Origin: Roseomonas sp. OT10
GTDB lineage: Bacteria; Pseudomonadota; Alphaproteobacteria; Acetobacterales; Acetobacteraceae
NCBI RefSeq assembly: GCF_020991085.1
Contig: NZ_CP087719.1
Location: 3,120,001 to 3,184,000 of the forward strand
Length of the DNA stretch: 64,000 bases
Reading direction: 5' to 3'
Made by a program: the position numbers and the translations under genes. Below, piece by piece: positions 17,692-25,782 of this stretch. The notes beneath the pieces are model-generated. The model was not told the DNA's origin, did not search any database, and saw nothing but the letters and a program-made list of their open reading frames with translations. Position 1 is the first letter of the stretch, and each line of letters opens with the position of its first letter.

Positions 17692-18500
17692 GCGGGCGGA
17701 TGCGGCCGGTCACCGCGCCGGGGCCGCTGCTGCGGCTCTTCGCGCTGGCGGGCTATGCGCTGCTGCTGGCGCCGGGGCTGGTGGTGCTGGTCGTTTCCTT
17801 CAGCGCCGGCAACTACCTCACCTTCCCGCCGCCGGGCTTCTCCACCCGCTGGTACGCGGCGCTGTTCTCCAACGGGCAGCTCATGGGCGCGCTGGGGACC
17901 AGCCTGATGCTGGCGCTGCTGGTGGCGGCGCTGGCGCTGCTCGCGGGGGGACCCGCCGCCTATGCGCTCGCCCGGCTGGAGTTCCGCGGCAAGGGCGTGA
18001 TCGCCGGGCTGCTGGCGGCGCCGCTGCTGCTGCCGACGCTGGTGCTGGGCCTCGCCCTGCTGCTCGCCTTCCAGCCGCTGCGGCTGGTGGCCACCTGGCC
18101 GGGATTGGTGCTGGCGCATTCGCTGGTGGCCATCCCCTTCGCCGTGCGGATCATGGTCCAGGCCTTCGCCGCCGTCCCGCGCGAGGTGGAGGAGGCCGCC
18201 TGGACCCTGGGGGCCACGCCGCTGCGCGCGGCGCTGCGGGTGACGCTGCCGCTCGCCGCCCCCGGGGCGGTCGCGGCGGCGGCGCTGGCCTTCCTGGTCT
18301 CCTTCGACGAGACGGTGATCAGCCTCTTCGTCGTGGGGCCGCGCCTCTCCACCCTGCCGGTGGAGATGTTCCGCTATGCCGAGAGCCGGTCCGACCCGCT
18401 GGTCGCGGCGCTGGCCATGGCCCTGATCGTGGTGGCGCTGGCCGTCGTGCTGCTGGTCGAGCGCCTCGTGGGTTTCCAGCGCGCGCTGGCGCGCGAGTGA
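17688..18500 (+). CDS. ABC transporter permease (PotC-like)
   Basis: A 270-residue permease with about six transmembrane segments and the EAA loop EEAAWTLGATPLRAALRVTLPLAAPGAV. The middle segment FDETVISLFVVGP is characteristic of PotC-type subunits. GTG 17688 overlaps the previous stop (GTGA); ATG 17700 is an alternative. It completes the importer begun at 14476. The next gene follows 11 bp later, so the transcript probably continues. Confidence 0.9.
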   Translation: MSGRMRPVTAPGPLLRLFALAGYALLLAPGLVVLVVSFSAGNYLTFPPPGFSTRWYAALFSNGQLMGALGTSLMLALLVAALALLAGGPAAYALARLEFRGKGVIAGLLAAPLLLPTLVLGLALLLAFQPLRLVATWPGLVLAHSLVAIPFAVRIMVQAFAAVPREVEEAAWTLGATPLRAALRVTLPLAAPGAVAAAALAFLVSFDETVISLFVVGPRLSTLPVEMFRYAESRSDPLVAALAMALIVVALAVVLLVERLVGFQRALARE

Positions 18501-18511
18501 GGGGTTGGACG

Positions 18512-19180
18512 ATGCCGACATACGTGGTGGAGAAGAGCGCACCGCAGATCAGCGCCGAGGTCATCGCGCTGCTGGAGCAGACGGAGACGGCGACCGTCGG
18601 CCACTGGCGCCACTGGGGCTTCGTGGACCGCCGCGTGCAGCCGGCGCTGCGCAACAAGCGCGTCGCCGGCACGGCGGTGACGCTGCAGATCCCGGCGCAG
18701 GATTCCACCCTGCTGCACCACGCGCTGGGGCTGCTGCGCCCGGGCGACATCCTGCTGGTGGACCGGCTAGGCGACGACCGCCACGCCTGCTGGGGCGGCG
18801 GCGTGACCGTCGCGGCCAAGGCGGCCGGGGCAAAGGCGGGGGTGGTGGACGGCCCCTGCACCGACCTGGAGGAGGTGGAGGCGTCGGACTTCCCGCTCTG
18901 GTGCCGCGGCATGGCGCCGATCACCACGCGCGGCTACGACGTGGCCGGGCGGCTGAACGTGCCGATCGCCATCGGCGGCGTGGTGGTGATGCCGGGCGAC
19001 GCGGTGCTGTGCGACGATTCCGGCGTGCTGATCCTGCCGCCCGCCGAGGCGGAGGCGGAGGCGCGCGAGGCCATCGCCCGGCAGGAGCGCGGGCTGCGGA
19101 CCCAGGCGCGCGTGGCGGCCGGCGAGAAGCTGGGCGACATCAGCAGCGCCACGGCCAAGGTCCTGGCGGCGCTGGGCTGA
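18512..19180 (+). CDS. RraA / HMG-aldolase family protein
   Basis: A 222-residue member of the RraA-like family, which includes class II 4-hydroxy-4-methyl-2-oxoglutarate/4-carboxy-4-hydroxy-2-oxoadipate aldolases and the RNase E regulator RraA. The core is VDRLGDDRHACWGGGVTVAAKAAGAKAGVVDGPCTDLEE. In characterised aldolases the motif after the DG(A/P) turn is x-R-D; here it is C-T-D, so the substrate-binding arginine is replaced by threonine. A retained aspartate could still bind metal. Located between two transporter modules, it is more likely a metabolic enzyme than an RNase regulator. GAGGGG precedes ATG 18512. Confidence 0.78.
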   Translation: MPTYVVEKSAPQISAEVIALLEQTETATVGHWRHWGFVDRRVQPALRNKRVAGTAVTLQIPAQDSTLLHHALGLLRPGDILLVDRLGDDRHACWGGGVTVAAKAAGAKAGVVDGPCTDLEEVEASDFPLWCRGMAPITTRGYDVAGRLNVPIAIGGVVVMPGDAVLCDDSGVLILPPAEAEAEAREAIARQERGLRTQARVAAGEKLGDISSATAKVLAALG

Positions 19181-19227
19181 CCCGCCCGCCCTCCGACACG
19201 CAACCCCCGCCGCCGGGAGCGACCCGC

Positions 19228-20754
19228 ATGACCGACCGCCTGACCACCACGCGACGCCGCCTGCTGGCGGCCGGAGCCGCCGTGGCTGCGCTGCGCGCCC
19301 CGGCGCGGGCACAGCCGGCGAACGGCATCCTGCGCTTCGGCCTCTCCACCTTTCCGCCGAACCTGTCGCCCTGGATCAGCGCCGGCGCCTCGGCGGGCAC
19401 CATCAAGCTGCTGACCCACCGTCGCCTCGTCTCCTACGACGCGCAGGGCGAGCTGCGCGGCGAGCTGGCGGAATCCTGGTCGCGCGACGGCGATGCCTGG
19501 ATCTTCCGGCTGCGGCGCGAGCCGGTCTTCCACAATGGCGACCCGGTGACGGCGGCCGACGTGAAGTGGTCGATCGAGCAGATCGCCGGCGAGAAATCCA
19601 CCGCCTACATGCGCGCGCAGTTCCAGCAGGTCGCGCGCATCGAGACGCCGGACGACCACACGGTGCGGCTGGTGATGCAGGAGCCCATCGCCACCGTCCC
19701 GAACTGGTTCGGCAACTACAACATGCCGATCCTGTCGCGGAAGTCGACGACCGCCGACCCGATCGGCGCCGGCCCCTTCCGCATCGCCGGGCAGGAGCGC
19801 GGTACCTCGATCGACCTCGTCCCCTTCGACCGCTACCCCTATCGCGGCGTGCCGAAGGTGAAGGGCATCCGCTTCGTCGTCTATGCCGACGAGAGCCTGC
19901 GCACCGTGGCGCTGCAATCCGGCGACGTGGACATGATCGAGTACGTGCCCTGGCAGTCCATGGGCGCGATCGAGGCCGATCCGCGCCTGAAGCTCGACAC
20001 GCAGAACGGGCCCTTCATGGACATCCTGTTCAACGGCAGCCGGGGGCCCTTCGCCGATGCGCGGGTGCGCCGCGCGGTCGCCCATGCGGTGCGGCGCGAG
20101 GACATCGTCAAGGCCGCCTTCTTCGGCCGCGGCGCGGTGCTGGAGGGCGTGCCGATCGCCCCCGGCACGCCCTGGTACGATGAGCGGCTCGCGCGCGGCT
20201 GGGCCTATGATCCCGGGCGGTCGAAGGCGCTGCTGGCCGAGGCGGGGGTGCCGAACGGCTTCCAGACGACGCTGCTCGCCACCGCGCAGTACGGCATGCA
20301 CAAGGACACGGCCGAGGTGGTGCAGCAGCACCTGGCCGCCATCGGCATCCAGGCGGAGCTGCGCCTGCCGGACTGGCCCACCCGCGTCTCCCTGGGCACG
20401 CGCGGCCAGTACGAGATCGCCATCCACGGCGTCAGCGCCGACAGCAACGACCCGGACGGGCTGAGCGTGGTGATGGATACCTCGCTCTCCGCCACCCATG
20501 GCCGTTCCTTCGGCCTCAGCGCGCCGCGCACCGTGGCAGCGCTGGCGCGCGGCCGGGCGGAGTTCGACGCGGCGAAGCGCATCGAGATCTACCGCGAGAT
20601 GCAGCGCGCGGCGCTGGAGGAGGTGCCGCTGGTGGGCCTCGCCTGGCGCAGCCAGGGCTATGGCATGGACCGCCGGGTGCAGGGCTTCACCCACCTGCCC
20701 GGCGCGCTCTCCACCCTCTCGGGCGCGACGCTGGACGAGGTGTTCTTCGCCTGA
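19228..20754 (+). CDS. ABC transporter substrate-binding protein (peptide/nickel family 5)
   Basis: A 508-residue SBP_bac_5 family periplasmic protein. The N-terminus (TTRRRLLAAGAAVAALRAPARAQ) is a twin-arginine-like signal peptide. Family markers include LAESWSRDGDAWIFRLRREPVFHNGDPVTAADVKWSIE and DARVRRAVAHAVRREDIVKAAF. It binds a peptide, opine or glycoside-like solute. It has no permeases of its own next to it; the nearest matching set is at 24765-28718, which has its own binding protein, so it may be a second receptor for that importer (inference). Confidence 0.9.
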   Translation: MTDRLTTTRRRLLAAGAAVAALRAPARAQPANGILRFGLSTFPPNLSPWISAGASAGTIKLLTHRRLVSYDAQGELRGELAESWSRDGDAWIFRLRREPVFHNGDPVTAADVKWSIEQIAGEKSTAYMRAQFQQVARIETPDDHTVRLVMQEPIATVPNWFGNYNMPILSRKSTTADPIGAGPFRIAGQERGTSIDLVPFDRYPYRGVPKVKGIRFVVYADESLRTVALQSGDVDMIEYVPWQSMGAIEADPRLKLDTQNGPFMDILFNGSRGPFADARVRRAVAHAVRREDIVKAAFFGRGAVLEGVPIAPGTPWYDERLARGWAYDPGRSKALLAEAGVPNGFQTTLLATAQYGMHKDTAEVVQQHLAAIGIQAELRLPDWPTRVSLGTRGQYEIAIHGVSADSNDPDGLSVVMDTSLSATHGRSFGLSAPRTVAALARGRAEFDAAKRIEIYREMQRAALEEVPLVGLAWRSQGYGMDRRVQGFTHLPGALSTLSGATLDEVFFA

Positions 20755-20933
20755 CCCGGCCGGCAGGGGGCACCCCGTCCCTGCCGCCGGGACGCGCGCA
20801 GGCCGCCTGTCCCGCCCGGCTTCCGCATGCTGGGAAACATGACGGCGGCCCGCCCCTTTCCCGGCGCGTCCTGCGGCCCGACCATGCCGGCGGCGGCCCG
20901 CCCGGGAAGCCCTCGAGACGCAAGGAGGCCGCC

Positions 20934-21758
20934 ATGGCGGAGCAGCCCAACCCACGCTTTCGCGGCAAGGTCGCCGTGGTGACGGGCGCCGGCACCGGCA
21001 TCGGCCTCGCCATCGCGGAGCGCCTGGCGGCGGAGGGGGCGCAGGTGGCGATCGCGGAGATCAACCTGGGCGCGGCGGAACGCGCCGCCGCCGCCATCCG
21101 CGCCGCGGGCGGGCTGGCGGAGCCGGTGCCGGTGGACGTCTCCGACGAGGCGCAGGTCGCGCGCATGACGGCGGCGGTGGAGGCCCGCTTCGGCGGCATC
21201 GACATCCTGGTCAACAATGCCGGTGTGGTGCTGCACAAGCTGGTGCTGGACACGCCGCTGCCGGACTGGGAGCGGCAGCTCGCCGTGCAGCTCACCGGCC
21301 CGTTCCTGGCCTGCAAGCACGTCGCGAAGGGCATGGTGGCACGCGGGCGGGGCGGGCGGATCGTCAACATCTCCTCCCTCTCCGCCGAGATGGGGCGGGT
21401 GCGCGGGGCGGCGCACTGCGCCTCAAAGGCGGGGCTGGTGATGCTGACCAAGGTGCTGGCGATGGAGCTGGCGCCGCACGGCATCACGGTGAACGCGGTG
21501 GCGCCCGGGCTGATCGAGGTGCCCTCGCAGCGCGACGAGCAGAACATCTCCGCTGCCTATCGCGACAGCTACATCCGCATGATCCCGCTCGGCCGGCTGG
21601 GCGAGATGGAGGAAGTAGCGAGCCTCGTCGCCTACCTGGCCTCGGAGGAGGCGCGCTGGATCACCGGGCAGCAGATGCGGGTGGATGGCGGCACCATGGC
21701 CGGCCACTACGCGCTGGGCGAGCAGCACGACCACGCGGCGCTGGACGGCCGTGGCTGA
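20934..21758 (+). CDS. SDR-family oxidoreductase with His in place of the catalytic Tyr
   Basis: A 274-residue classical short-chain dehydrogenase. The cofactor motif is VVTGAGTGIGLAIA near residue 12, then NNAG, and the active-site serine lies in NISSLSAEMG. The usual YxxxK reads HCASK (H161...K165), so the general-acid tyrosine is replaced by histidine; the codon is CAC at 21414-21416. The rest of the fold (ELAPHGITVNAVAPG, cofactor tail ITGQQMRVDGG) is normal. Activity is therefore uncertain. It overlaps the following amidohydrolase by 8 bp, implying a shared pathway. Confidence 0.87.
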   Translation: MAEQPNPRFRGKVAVVTGAGTGIGLAIAERLAAEGAQVAIAEINLGAAERAAAAIRAAGGLAEPVPVDVSDEAQVARMTAAVEARFGGIDILVNNAGVVLHKLVLDTPLPDWERQLAVQLTGPFLACKHVAKGMVARGRGGRIVNISSLSAEMGRVRGAAHCASKAGLVMLTKVLAMELAPHGITVNAVAPGLIEVPSQRDEQNISAAYRDSYIRMIPLGRLGEMEEVASLVAYLASEEARWITGQQMRVDGGTMAGHYALGEQHDHAALDGRG

Positions 21759-23058
21759 GCCTGGGCTGGCCGCGTCGGGGGCCGGCGGGCCGGGCGCCCC
21801 GCCGCTCTACCTGGCGGGTGCCCGGCTGATCGACGGCAGCGGCCGGGACCGGGGACACCGGCCGCACGCCCTGCTGGTGGCGGAGGGCCGCATCGCCGCG
21901 GTGGCGCCGGAGGCGGAGCTGCCCTGCCCCGCCGGCGCCGTCCGTTGGGACGCGCGCGGGCTGACGGTGATGCCGGGGCTGATCGACTGCCACGACCACC
22001 TCGCCAGCCCGGAGGGAAGCTGGGCGCAGCGGGCGCAGGTCTCCCCGACGCTGGCCGTGCTGCAGACGGCGCGCATCCTGGGCGACACGCTGCGCAGCGG
22101 CTTCACCACCATCCGCGACGCCGGCGGACTGGATGCGGGGATGAAGGCGGGGGTGGAAGCCGGGCTGATCGCGGGGCCGCGCCTGCGCATCAGCGTCAAC
22201 CTGCTGTGCCAGACGGGCGGGCACAACGACCACCGGCTGCCGGCCGGGATCGAGCGCGACTTCCCGAAGCTGCCCGGCCTGCCGGACGGCCGCTGCGACG
22301 GGCCGGAGGACTGCCGCCGCAAGGTGCGCGAGATGGTCATGGCCGGGGCCGACTGGATCAAGTTCTGCACCACCGGCGGCATCTCCTCGCGCATCGGCGG
22401 GCCGCTGGTGCCGCAGTTCGCGCCAGAGGAGGTGCGGGCGATCGTGGACACCGCCCACCGCGCCGGCCTGCCGGCCATGGTGCACGCCTATGGCGGCGAG
22501 GGGGTGGAGATGGCGCTGGAGGCGGGGGTGGACAGCCTGGAGCACGGCGCCGCCCTGACCGAGGCGCAGATCGAGCGCATGGTCCGCCAGGGCACCTGGC
22601 TGGTGCCGACCTTCGCCGTCTTCCGCGAGGTGCTGGCCATCCGCGCGCGCGATCCGGCACTGCTGCCGGAGCAGGTGCCGGCGCGGGCAGAGGGGCTGCG
22701 GCGCCGGCAGGCGGAGAGCTTTCCCAGGGCGCTGGCCGCCGGCGTGCGGATCGCGCTGGGGACCGATCTCGGACCCTTCCGGCACCGGGGCAACGCGGTG
22801 GAGTTCGGCCTGATGGTGGAGGCGGGGATGACGCCCATGCAGGCGATCCTGGCGGGCACGCGCGACGCGGCCGCCTGCCTGGGCCTGGGGGATGAGGCGG
22901 GACAGTTGCGCCCCGGCTACCGGGCCGACCTGATCGCCGTGGAAGGCGATCCGCTGGAGGAGATCCGGGTGCTGGAAGACGCAGCGCGGCTGCGCCTGGT
23001 GCTGAAGGACGGGGCGGCGGCGCTCGACCGCGGCCCGCTCGCCGCGGCCGCCGCCTGA
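21751..23058 (+). CDS. Amidohydrolase (prolidase / imidazolonepropionase-like superfamily)
   Basis: A 435-residue metal-dependent hydrolase of the amidohydrolase superfamily. The metal motif HxH occurs in VMPGLIDCHDHLA. The likely carboxylated lysine is in ADWIKFCTTGG. Later ligand segments are MVHAYGGEG, LEHGAALTE and the final aspartate in ALGTDLGPFRHRG. An N-terminal beta-sandwich (ARLIDGSGRDRGHRPHALLVAEGRIAAV) is present. It probably hydrolyses a cyclic amide or a dipeptide-like bond. I chose GTG 21751 overlapping the SDR stop; the ATG at 21685 would overlap that gene by 74 bp. Confidence 0.87.
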   Translation: MAEPGLAASGAGGPGAPPLYLAGARLIDGSGRDRGHRPHALLVAEGRIAAVAPEAELPCPAGAVRWDARGLTVMPGLIDCHDHLASPEGSWAQRAQVSPTLAVLQTARILGDTLRSGFTTIRDAGGLDAGMKAGVEAGLIAGPRLRISVNLLCQTGGHNDHRLPAGIERDFPKLPGLPDGRCDGPEDCRRKVREMVMAGADWIKFCTTGGISSRIGGPLVPQFAPEEVRAIVDTAHRAGLPAMVHAYGGEGVEMALEAGVDSLEHGAALTEAQIERMVRQGTWLVPTFAVFREVLAIRARDPALLPEQVPARAEGLRRRQAESFPRALAAGVRIALGTDLGPFRHRGNAVEFGLMVEAGMTPMQAILAGTRDAAACLGLGDEAGQLRPGYRADLIAVEGDPLEEIRVLEDAARLRLVLKDGAAALDRGPLAAAAA

Positions 23059-23183
23059 GCGGCCGGCCGTCCCGGGCGGGAGACTTCCACATGCCGGCAA
23101 ACACGGCGGCGTGGAAGGCTTGGCGGCGGAGAACGCCGCTTGATAGCGTTCGCCGACTGGCTGGGGATCGGAGGAGGACGGGA

Positions 23184-24761
23184 ATGCTGAGGCGTGCCCT
23201 GATGGTCGGCGGCCTGCTGGCCGCGCTCGCGCTGCCCGGTGCCGCCTCGGCCCAGGCGCCATCGGTGCTGCAGGTGCCGCAGGTGTCGGAACCGCGGACG
23301 CTGAGCCCGAACTTCGCCTCCGACACGGGCGGCTACGGCCCCACCAGCAACGTCTACAGCCACCTCGTCGCGCTGGACTGGGGCATCACGCGCGGCACCG
23401 CCGTCTATGGCGACGTCGCGGAATCCTGGGAAACCAGCGCGGACGGGCTGACCGTCACCTTCCGGCTGCGCCCCGACATGCGCTGGCACGACGGCAGGCC
23501 CGTGACCGCCGAGGACGTGAAGTTCACCTACGACACCATCATCCGCAAGCGCTACCCGGCCTATGTCGTGCTGCGCTCGGTGAAGGAGATCGAGGCGCCG
23601 GACGCGACGACGCTGGTGATCCGGCTGCATGCGCCGGAGACGGGCTTCGTGCCGATGCTCGGGCAGGTCTCCACCTGGACGGCGAAGATCTATCCGAAGC
23701 ACCTCTGGCAGGACCAGGACGGCTTCGACACCGGCCCCTATGTCAACGCGCCCGTCGGCTCCGGCCCCTTCCGCTTCGTGCGCTGGGAGAAGGGCGGCGC
23801 GGTGGAGCTGGAGGCCTTCGCCGACTACCCGCGCGGCCGGCCGGCGGTGGACCGGCTGCTGTTCCGCCACGTCACCGACCCGTCCGTGGCGCGCGCCGAG
23901 TTCGACGCCGGGCGCTTCGCCTACCTGCCCTTCGACTACGCGCCGCCGATGGCGGAGGTCGCGGCGCTGCGCCGTGGCCAGGACCCGCGCGTGGTCTTCA
24001 CCCCCTCGCACTTCACCCGCGACATCCAGCTCAACCTAGCGCGCAAGCCGCTGGACGACATCCGCGTGCGTCAGGCGATCGGGCATGCCATCGACCGCAA
24101 CGCGATGAACCGGCTGGCCTTCGCCGGCCAGTGGAAGCCGGAGATGCACGCCTCCGTCGCCAGCCAGGGCGAGATGATGAACCGCGAGGCGAGCTTCCCC
24201 GCCCCCGACCGCGCCGCGGCCGAGCGGCTGCTGGACGAGGCGGGGCATCCGCGCGGTGCCGGCGGCTGGCGCTTCGCGCTGGCGGTCACGCACCCGGTGC
24301 TGGCCGATTGCCGCGCGATGATGGAGGTGCTGGTGCAGCAGCTCCGCCAGGTGGGCATCAACGCGCGCCTCGAGAGCTTCGACCAGGCCACCTGGTTCCG
24401 CCGGCAGCAGGAGAAGAACTTCGACATCTCCTGCTACTTCACCCGCTACGGACCCGACCCGGACGCCTATCGCGAGCATTTCGGCACGGAGGGCGGGCGC
24501 AACTTCATGTCCTATTCCAACCCGGAGCTGGACACGCTGGCGGCGCGGGCGTCCGGCATGCCGAACGGGCCGGAGCGGCGCGGGCTCTATCACCGCATCC
24601 AGGCGATGGTGACGCGCGACCTGCCCTACATCGCGCTGTTCGACGAGCAGAAGACCACGCTGATCCGCAACGGCTGGTCGGGCTTCAACGTGGAGCCGGA
24701 GGGCTTCGACCGCTCCCTCACCTGGTTCGGCTTCTACGCCGTGAAGCCGCCCGGGCGCTGA
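23184..24761 (+). CDS. ABC transporter substrate-binding protein (peptide/nickel family 5)
   Basis: A 525-residue SBP_bac_5 protein with a standard signal peptide (MLRRALMVGGLLAALALPGAASAQ). It carries the family region VAESWETSADGLTVTFRLRPDMRWHDGRPVTAEDVKFTYD. GGAGGA just upstream of ATG 23184 supports the start. It immediately precedes a DppB-like permease (3-bp gap), a DppC-DppD fusion and an OppF-like ATPase. It is the cognate receptor of a complete dipeptide/oligopeptide-type importer. Ligand unknown. Confidence 0.92.
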   Translation: MLRRALMVGGLLAALALPGAASAQAPSVLQVPQVSEPRTLSPNFASDTGGYGPTSNVYSHLVALDWGITRGTAVYGDVAESWETSADGLTVTFRLRPDMRWHDGRPVTAEDVKFTYDTIIRKRYPAYVVLRSVKEIEAPDATTLVIRLHAPETGFVPMLGQVSTWTAKIYPKHLWQDQDGFDTGPYVNAPVGSGPFRFVRWEKGGAVELEAFADYPRGRPAVDRLLFRHVTDPSVARAEFDAGRFAYLPFDYAPPMAEVAALRRGQDPRVVFTPSHFTRDIQLNLARKPLDDIRVRQAIGHAIDRNAMNRLAFAGQWKPEMHASVASQGEMMNREASFPAPDRAAAERLLDEAGHPRGAGGWRFALAVTHPVLADCRAMMEVLVQQLRQVGINARLESFDQATWFRRQQEKNFDISCYFTRYGPDPDAYREHFGTEGGRNFMSYSNPELDTLAARASGMPNGPERRGLYHRIQAMVTRDLPYIALFDEQKTTLIRNGWSGFNVEPEGFDRSLTWFGFYAVKPPGR

Positions 24762-24764
24762 GCC

Positions 24765-25730
24765 GTGCGGCTCCGCAGGGTCCTGCTGTCGCGGAGCCTG
24801 CAGCTCGTCCCCGTGGCGCTGGCGGTGGTGGTGCTGAACTTCCTGCTGATCCACCTCGCCCCCGGCGACGTCTCCATCCTGCTGGCGGGGGAGAACGCCG
24901 ATCCCGCCTACCTCGCCATGGTGCGGGAGCGCTACGGCCTCGACCGCCCCTTCCTGGAGCAGCTCTGGGTCTATCTCCGCCAGGTGGCGACGGGCGACCT
25001 GGGCCTCTCCTTCCGCTCGCGCCAGCCGGTGCTGGGCGAGATCCTGGAGCGCGTGCCGGCCACCCTGCTGCTGGTCGGCACCAGCCTGTTCCTTTCGGTG
25101 GTCCTCGGCACGCTGATCGGGGCAGCCATCGCGCGCCGCCCCGGCTCCTGGCTGGACAGCGCGGTCAGCGCCCTCTCCGTGGCGCTCTTCTCCGTGCCCG
25201 TCTTCTGGCTGGGGCTGATGCTGATCCTGCTGCTCTCGGTGCAGGTGCCGCTCTTTCCCACCATGGGCATGACGACGCCCGGCGCCACCGCCGGCGGGCT
25301 GTCGCGTGCCGCGGACGTGGCCTGGCACCTGGTGCTGCCCGTCCTGTCGCTGATGACCATCTCCGTCGGCCAGTATGTCCGCCTCGCCCGCACGGCGGTC
25401 GCCGAGGCCATGACGGAACCCTACGTCGCCACCGCCCGCGCCATCGGCTTCCCGGAACGCGACGTGCTGCTGCGCCACGCCCTGCCCAACGCCGCGCTGC
25501 CCATCGTCACCGTGCTCGGCCTCCAGGTCGGGCTGCTGCTGACCGGCGCCGTCCTGACGGAAACCGTCTTCTCCTGGCCCGGCCTGGGCCGGATGCTCTA
25601 CGACGCCATCCTGGCGCGCGACACGCCCGTCATCCTGGGCACCTTCATCGCCATGTCGGCCACGGTGGCGCTCTCCTCGCTCGCCACCGACCTCGCCTAT
25701 GCCGCCCTCGACCCGCGGGTGCGGCTGTGA
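24765..25730 (+). CDS. ABC transporter permease (DppB-like)
   Basis: A 321-residue inner-membrane permease of the BPD_transp_1 family with about six helices. It shows the DppB hallmark N-terminus (SRSLQLVPVALAVVVLNFLLIHLAPGD) and the region YGLDRPFLEQLWVYLRQVATGDLGLSFRSRQPV. The EAA loop is YVATARAIGFPERDVLLRHALPNAALP. The start is GTG 24765, three bases after the receptor gene. It pairs with the permease half of the following fusion protein. Confidence 0.92.
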   Translation: MRLRRVLLSRSLQLVPVALAVVVLNFLLIHLAPGDVSILLAGENADPAYLAMVRERYGLDRPFLEQLWVYLRQVATGDLGLSFRSRQPVLGEILERVPATLLLVGTSLFLSVVLGTLIGAAIARRPGSWLDSAVSALSVALFSVPVFWLGLMLILLLSVQVPLFPTMGMTTPGATAGGLSRAADVAWHLVLPVLSLMTISVGQYVRLARTAVAEAMTEPYVATARAIGFPERDVLLRHALPNAALPIVTVLGLQVGLLLTGAVLTETVFSWPGLGRMLYDAILARDTPVILGTFIAMSATVALSSLATDLAYAALDPRVRL

Positions 25731-25782
25731 GGCGGGAGCGGCCCAGGCGCCGCCCGGGAGCGCGCCGCCCGCGCGGGCGCCC

